Shown in pieces: positions 22,075 to 24,364 of a stretch of DNA of 24,364 nucleotides. How positions within the stretch are numbered: position 1 is the stretch's first letter; each line of letters opens with the position of its first letter. The notes below the pieces were generated by a model that had not been told where the DNA came from, did not search any database, and saw only the letters and a list, made by a program, of their open reading frames with translations. Both the position numbers and the translations under genes were made by a program. Source of the DNA: Parcubacteria group bacterium (GTDB lineage Bacteria; Patescibacteriota; Minisyncoccia; Moranbacterales; JAKLHP01); assembly GCA_041657845.1 (NCBI GenBank), contig JBBABD010000011.1:1-24364 (forward strand), read 5' to 3'.

Positions 22075-22200
22075 TTACGCGCTTGCTTCAAAAATATCAG
22101 TTACGCAAGAACAACAACAGGTTTGCGGAGTAATATCGGCATATCCTAAACTTCTCTTAGGCACATGGTAGGCATTGGCTCCATTAAGATATTTTTTCAT
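22075..22200 (-). CDS. Possible 41-residue Cys-rich peptide
   Basis: An ORF from ATG (22200-22198) to TAA (22077-22075) lies entirely within the inverted-repeat element. It starts MKKYLNGANAYHVPKRS and ends with PQTCCCSCVTDIFEASA, so four Cys fall in five positions (28-30, 32). The leader-plus-Cys-core shape recalls a modified-peptide precursor, but no modification enzyme is nearby and there is no Shine-Dalgarno. It may simply be a chance reading frame. Confidence 0.22.
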   Translation of the reverse strand: MKKYLNGANAYHVPKRSLGYADITPQTCCCSCVTDIFEASA

Positions 22201-22211
22201 CAAGTGCGTAA
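22075..22211. mobile_element. MITE-like element with 24-bp imperfect terminal inverted repeats
   Basis: Left end TTACGCGCTTGCTTCAAAAA... (22075-22098) matches the reverse complement of 22188-22211 at 20 of 24 positions. The 137-bp unit lies between convergent gene ends (murE and the DUF4258-like gene). A third TTACGCAAG lies at 22102-22110. It contains no transposase. It may be a non-autonomous element or an insertion-sequence remnant. Confidence 0.5.
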
Positions 22212-22219
22212 ACTCTAAT

Positions 22220-22564
22220 CTAGATCAGATTTCTAATTTCATCCAATATCTCCCGGGGCACGGGATTTTGTTTTGGGCTTTTCCCGGGATATCGCCAAGC
22301 ACTGATAATTTTTATCTTATTATTTTTCAATAAATCAACTTTTGACTTTGCACTTTTAACTTTTAACTTCGGCAATTGGTACATTGTCCAAATTTCATAT
22401 GGATGTTTTTCGCTTCCGGCAGTTTGCATGCAAGCGATGGTTTTTTCTACGATTCCTTCTTCAGTTCTATCTGGACTCTTGATTACTCTTTTTATTCTTT
22501 GCTGGCTAATGCCATAATAGCGCATCTTTATTAAAGAATGCTTGGTCCATTGATAGTTATCCAT
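22220..22564 (-). CDS. DUF4258-like small protein with a repeat-derived insertion
   Basis: A 114-residue protein. WTKHSLIKMRYYGISQQRIKRVIKSPD (6-32) and KIKIISAWRYPG (83-94) follow the DUF4258/BrnT-like pattern of an N-terminal His, a helix, then beta strands, related in fold to RelE/BrnT toxins. No antitoxin gene is adjacent, so a toxin role is unproven. Residues 66-77 (KLKVKSAKSKVD) are encoded by five 7-bp DNA repeats of the spacer type, splitting the beta-sheet region. It starts 2 nt after the htpX stop, so it is cotranscribed with lemA and htpX. Confidence 0.6.
   Translation of the reverse strand: MDNYQWTKHSLIKMRYYGISQQRIKRVIKSPDRTEEGIVEKTIACMQTAGSEKHPYEIWTMYQLPKLKVKSAKSKVDLLKNNKIKIISAWRYPGKSPKQNPVPREILDEIRNLI
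22335..22369. repeat. Heptad repeat inside the DUF4258-like gene (5 units)
   Basis: Plus-strand units TCAACTT, TTGACTT, TGCACTT, TTAACTT, TTAACTT. This is the complement of the AGTTAAA family at 4491-4518. Confidence 0.8.
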
Positions 22565-22566
22565 AA

Positions 22567-23460
22567 TTATAAATTCATTCCCCTCAAAGCCCTAACTCTC
22601 TCTTCAATCGGCGGATGAGTCATAAATAACTTGCTAACCTTCTTTCCTTTGAAAGGATTGGCTATGTATAGATGGGCGGTTGCTCGGTTGGCAACTTCCA
22701 ATTTTTCCGGATCGGCGGATATTTTTTCTAATGCTCGGGCTAGGCCTTCGGGGTATCTGGTCAAAAGCGCTCCATCGGCATCAGCCAAAAATTCCCGTTT
22801 TCGGGAAATGGCCATTTGCATTAGTATAGCAGCAAAAGGAGCCAAGATTGAAAGCACGATAGCCAGGATTATTAAAATCATTTGAAGCTGTCCCCCGCCT
22901 TCGTTATCATTGCTTCTTCGTCCTCCAAAAAACGTCCAATTGCGAAACCAATCGGCCAAAAGCGTAACGAATCCAACCAGGACAACCACCACAGTCGAAA
23001 GTAGAATATCCCTGTTCCCAATATGAGAAAGTTCGTGGGCGATCACTCCTTCCAGTTCTGATTTATCTAATTTTTTGATAATTCCCGTAGTAAGGCAAAT
23101 TACTCCATGTTCAGGATTTCTTCCTGTTGCAAAAGCGTTAGGAGCGCTGTCTTCGATAATATAAATTTTGGGAACCGGAAGTCCGGCGGTAATGCAGAGA
23201 TTTTCCACGAGGTGGTAAATTTCTCTGGCGTTTTCGTGGGTGACAGGTTTTGCCTTGCTCATCGCCAAAACAATTTTGTCGCTCCACCAATAAGAAACAA
23301 AACTCATTGTGACGGAAAAAATAACAGCAACATACAAAATCAAGCTATTGCGCATCGCTCCGGCAAAAACATAGCCAACCAAAATAACAAAGACTAAGAA
23401 TCCGGTGATGTAGAACCAGGTTAAGCGGGTATTTTTGTCAGCTTGAGTATAAATAGTCAT
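22567..23460 (-). CDS. htpX: HtpX-like membrane zinc metalloprotease
   Basis: A 297-residue M48 protease for membrane-protein quality control. Two N-terminal TM segments (about 14-34 and 38-57), the zinc motif HELSH (142-146) and third ligand E223 in REFLADADGA are visible. Two more hydrophobic segments (about 153-170 and 193-215) flank the Gly-rich loop FGGRRSNDNEGGG. THPPIEERVRAL at the end is family-typical. It follows lemA on the minus strand, a frequent pairing in many bacteria. Confidence 0.95.
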   Translation of the reverse strand: MTIYTQADKNTRLTWFYITGFLVFVILVGYVFAGAMRNSLILYVAVIFSVTMSFVSYWWSDKIVLAMSKAKPVTHENAREIYHLVENLCITAGLPVPKIYIIEDSAPNAFATGRNPEHGVICLTTGIIKKLDKSELEGVIAHELSHIGNRDILLSTVVVVLVGFVTLLADWFRNWTFFGGRRSNDNEGGGQLQMILIILAIVLSILAPFAAILMQMAISRKREFLADADGALLTRYPEGLARALEKISADPEKLEVANRATAHLYIANPFKGKKVSKLFMTHPPIEERVRALRGMNL

Positions 23461-23466
23461 ATTTTG

Positions 23467-23538
23467 TGAATCATGAATTATGAATTACGAATCATGAAAA
23501 AATTTGCTTAATTCATGATTCTTGATTCATGATTCTAA
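23467..23538. repeat. Head-to-head heptad repeats between lemA and htpX
   Basis: Units TGAATCA, TGAATTA, TGAATTA, CGAATCA (23467-23494) are followed by inverted units ATTCATG, ATTCTTG, ATTCATG, ATTCTAA (23511-23538). The two halves can pair as a long imperfect hairpin in the lemA-htpX mRNA, which could attenuate or process the transcript. Confidence 0.75.
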
Positions 23539-23543
23539 ATAAA

Positions 23544-24095
23544 TTAGAATTTTACTTCCACGTTTTCTTTTTCTGAAGCATCAGCCTGGAAGAATTCTCT
23601 TTTCACAAAATGAAGTATTCCAGCAAAAATATTGTTAGGGAAAATTTCAATTTTAGTATTGAAGTCGCGGACATTGCCATTGTAGAATCTTCTTGAAGCT
23701 TGAATTTTATCTTCGGTATCGGTTAGTTCTCTTTGAAGCTCTAGAAAATTTTGATTGGCTTTTAAATTTGGATAAGCTTCTGCTACAGCGAATAAGCTTT
23801 TTAGCGTTCCGGAAAGCATATTCTCGGCTTTTTCCTTGTCCTCCGGAGTTTGCGCTCCCATGGCCTGAGTACGCGCCTGAGTCACTTTTTCAAAAAGTTC
23901 CTTTTCGTGAGCGGCATAGCCCTTGACGGTGCTAATTAGATTCGGAATTAAATCGTAGCGTCTTTTTAATTGTACATCAATATCGCTCCAAGATTCATCA
24001 ACTCTATTTTTCAGCTTAATTAAGCCGTTGTAGGTCATTATGATCCAAATGATCAAAATAGCCAGAACAATGATCAATATTAATCCTGCTTCCAT
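23544..24095 (-). CDS. lemA: LemA family protein
   Basis: A 183-residue protein with an N-terminal TM segment (about 4-21) and a long helical domain. NRVDESWSDIDVQLKRRYDLIPNLISTVKGYA, TDTEDKIQASRRFYN and NDIK-like FNTKIEIFPNNIFA are hallmark LemA segments. The function is not established; it is commonly linked to HtpX-type proteases or PH/TPM envelope proteins. It is the first gene of the minus-strand lemA-htpX-DUF4258 run. The REP-like element at 24126-24236 sits directly upstream, between it and a divergent gene. Confidence 0.95.
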   Translation of the reverse strand: MEAGLILIIVLAILIIWIIMTYNGLIKLKNRVDESWSDIDVQLKRRYDLIPNLISTVKGYAAHEKELFEKVTQARTQAMGAQTPEDKEKAENMLSGTLKSLFAVAEAYPNLKANQNFLELQRELTDTEDKIQASRRFYNGNVRDFNTKIEIFPNNIFAGILHFVKREFFQADASEKENVEVKF

Positions 24096-24125
24096 ATTTT
24101 TGTTGTTTTTAATAATTATTACATT

Positions 24126-24236
24126 GTTATTCCTGGCTTGACGAGGAATCTACACTTTCGAATTATACTAGTCTAATACTTATGCGTTAAACTTGCGATT
24201 ATCGTTTGTGTAGATTCCTGCTTTCGCAGGAATGAC
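24126..24236 (-). mobile_element. 111-bp deletion derivative of the GIY-YIG element
   Basis: A diverged REP-like hairpin (copy C, 24126-24155) faces copy D (24203-24236, exact reverse complement of copy A). The 47-bp core is not unrelated filler: bases after copy C resemble those inside copy B, and bases inside copy D, read on the minus strand, start CGAT and resemble the start of the nuclease ORF. So both ends are kept in order while the ORF is lost, in reverse orientation to 4525-4896. Confidence 0.6.
24203..24236 (-). repeat. REP-like hairpin, copy D
   Basis: A 34-bp exact reverse complement of 4525-4558, nearly 20 kb away, which indicates recent copying or strong conservation. Confidence 0.9.
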
Positions 24237-24266
24237 ATAGCTGATTTTAATTAAATCACAAATTAG

Positions 24267-24275
24267 TGCTAAAAT
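24267..24275 (+). promoter_or_regulatory. Extended -10 of the gene leaving the window
   Basis: TGcTAAAAT (24267-24275), about 48 nt before the ATG at 24324. The -35 is weak (TTAATT near 24247). It is similar to the other extended -10 elements here. Confidence 0.4.
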
Positions 24276-24323
24276 AAAGGAAACGGTCGATAAAACTTAT
24301 ACCCTAAATTTTAACGCTAATCT

Positions 24324-24364
24324 ATGCCAACTAAAAAACAAAAATTAAAACCAAATTGTTACAA
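24324..24364 (+). CDS. Start of a gene cut by the window end
   Basis: An ATG opens a frame reading MPTKKQKLKPNCY to the window edge. The lysine-rich start follows a plausible extended -10. Only 13 codons are visible, so no family can be assigned. Confidence 0.45.
   Translation, partial: MPTKKQKLKPNCY

Noticed and set aside
22220..22564. Toxin-antitoxin pair based on the DUF4258-like gene
   Set aside because: No antitoxin-like gene is adjacent; the neighbours are htpX and an inverted-repeat element.

Overview
The window is A+T-rich, gene-dense bacterial DNA that uses the standard code (TGA is a stop in several genes). The gene set points to a Candidate Phyla Radiation (Patescibacteria) genome, possibly Moranbacteria-like: a YebC-RuvC pair, LemA-HtpX, a short MurE-type ligase, a lamin-tail surface protein, a PilB-type ATPase and few Shine-Dalgarno sequences. 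The taxonomic call is inference; no rRNA or tRNA is present.

Layout. 1-216 is a promoter region next to what may be the end of an insertion element. 217-1344 is a DHH-family phosphoesterase with several missing metal ligands, followed by a terminator. 1464-4487 encodes two complete GspE/PilB ATPase modules in one polypeptide. 4525-4896 is a small GIY-YIG nuclease gene bracketed by inverted REP-like hairpins; an apparent internally deleted derivative lies at 24126-24236. 4942-5480 holds a minus-strand transcription unit: promoter, structured leader closed by a 12-bp helix, perfect Shine-Dalgarno, a small frameshifted gene, terminator. 5474-9342 carries ruvB (behind a palindrome-rich promoter), a small membrane protein, a bacterial PH protein and a secreted lamin-tail/PKD protein. 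9368-10644 carries yebC and ruvC.

10692-16514 is the most unusual part: a tight run of a 7TM protein of the transglutaminase-fused (UUP1) type, a RimK-like ATP-grasp ligase fused to a retropepsin/RimB-like protease, a cyanophycin-synthetase-like ATP-grasp, a third ATP-grasp, a GNAT acyltransferase and a DUF1704 (MATCAP-like) metallocarboxypeptidase. Together they look like a peptide-tagging system with both adding and removing enzymes, beside peptidoglycan genes.

16536-22060 carries PBP1A, ruvA, a FemX-like transferase and a short MurE-type ligase, so the cassette may act on cell-wall peptides or on a protein. 22075-22211 is a MITE-like inverted-repeat element containing a small Cys-rich ORF. 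On the minus strand, 22220-24095 encodes LemA, HtpX and a DUF4258-like protein. A new plus-strand gene starts at 24324 and leaves the window.

A recurring theme is degenerate tandem repeats with a period of exactly 7 bp. They fill several spacers and also occur inside the murE-like and DUF4258-like coding sequences.
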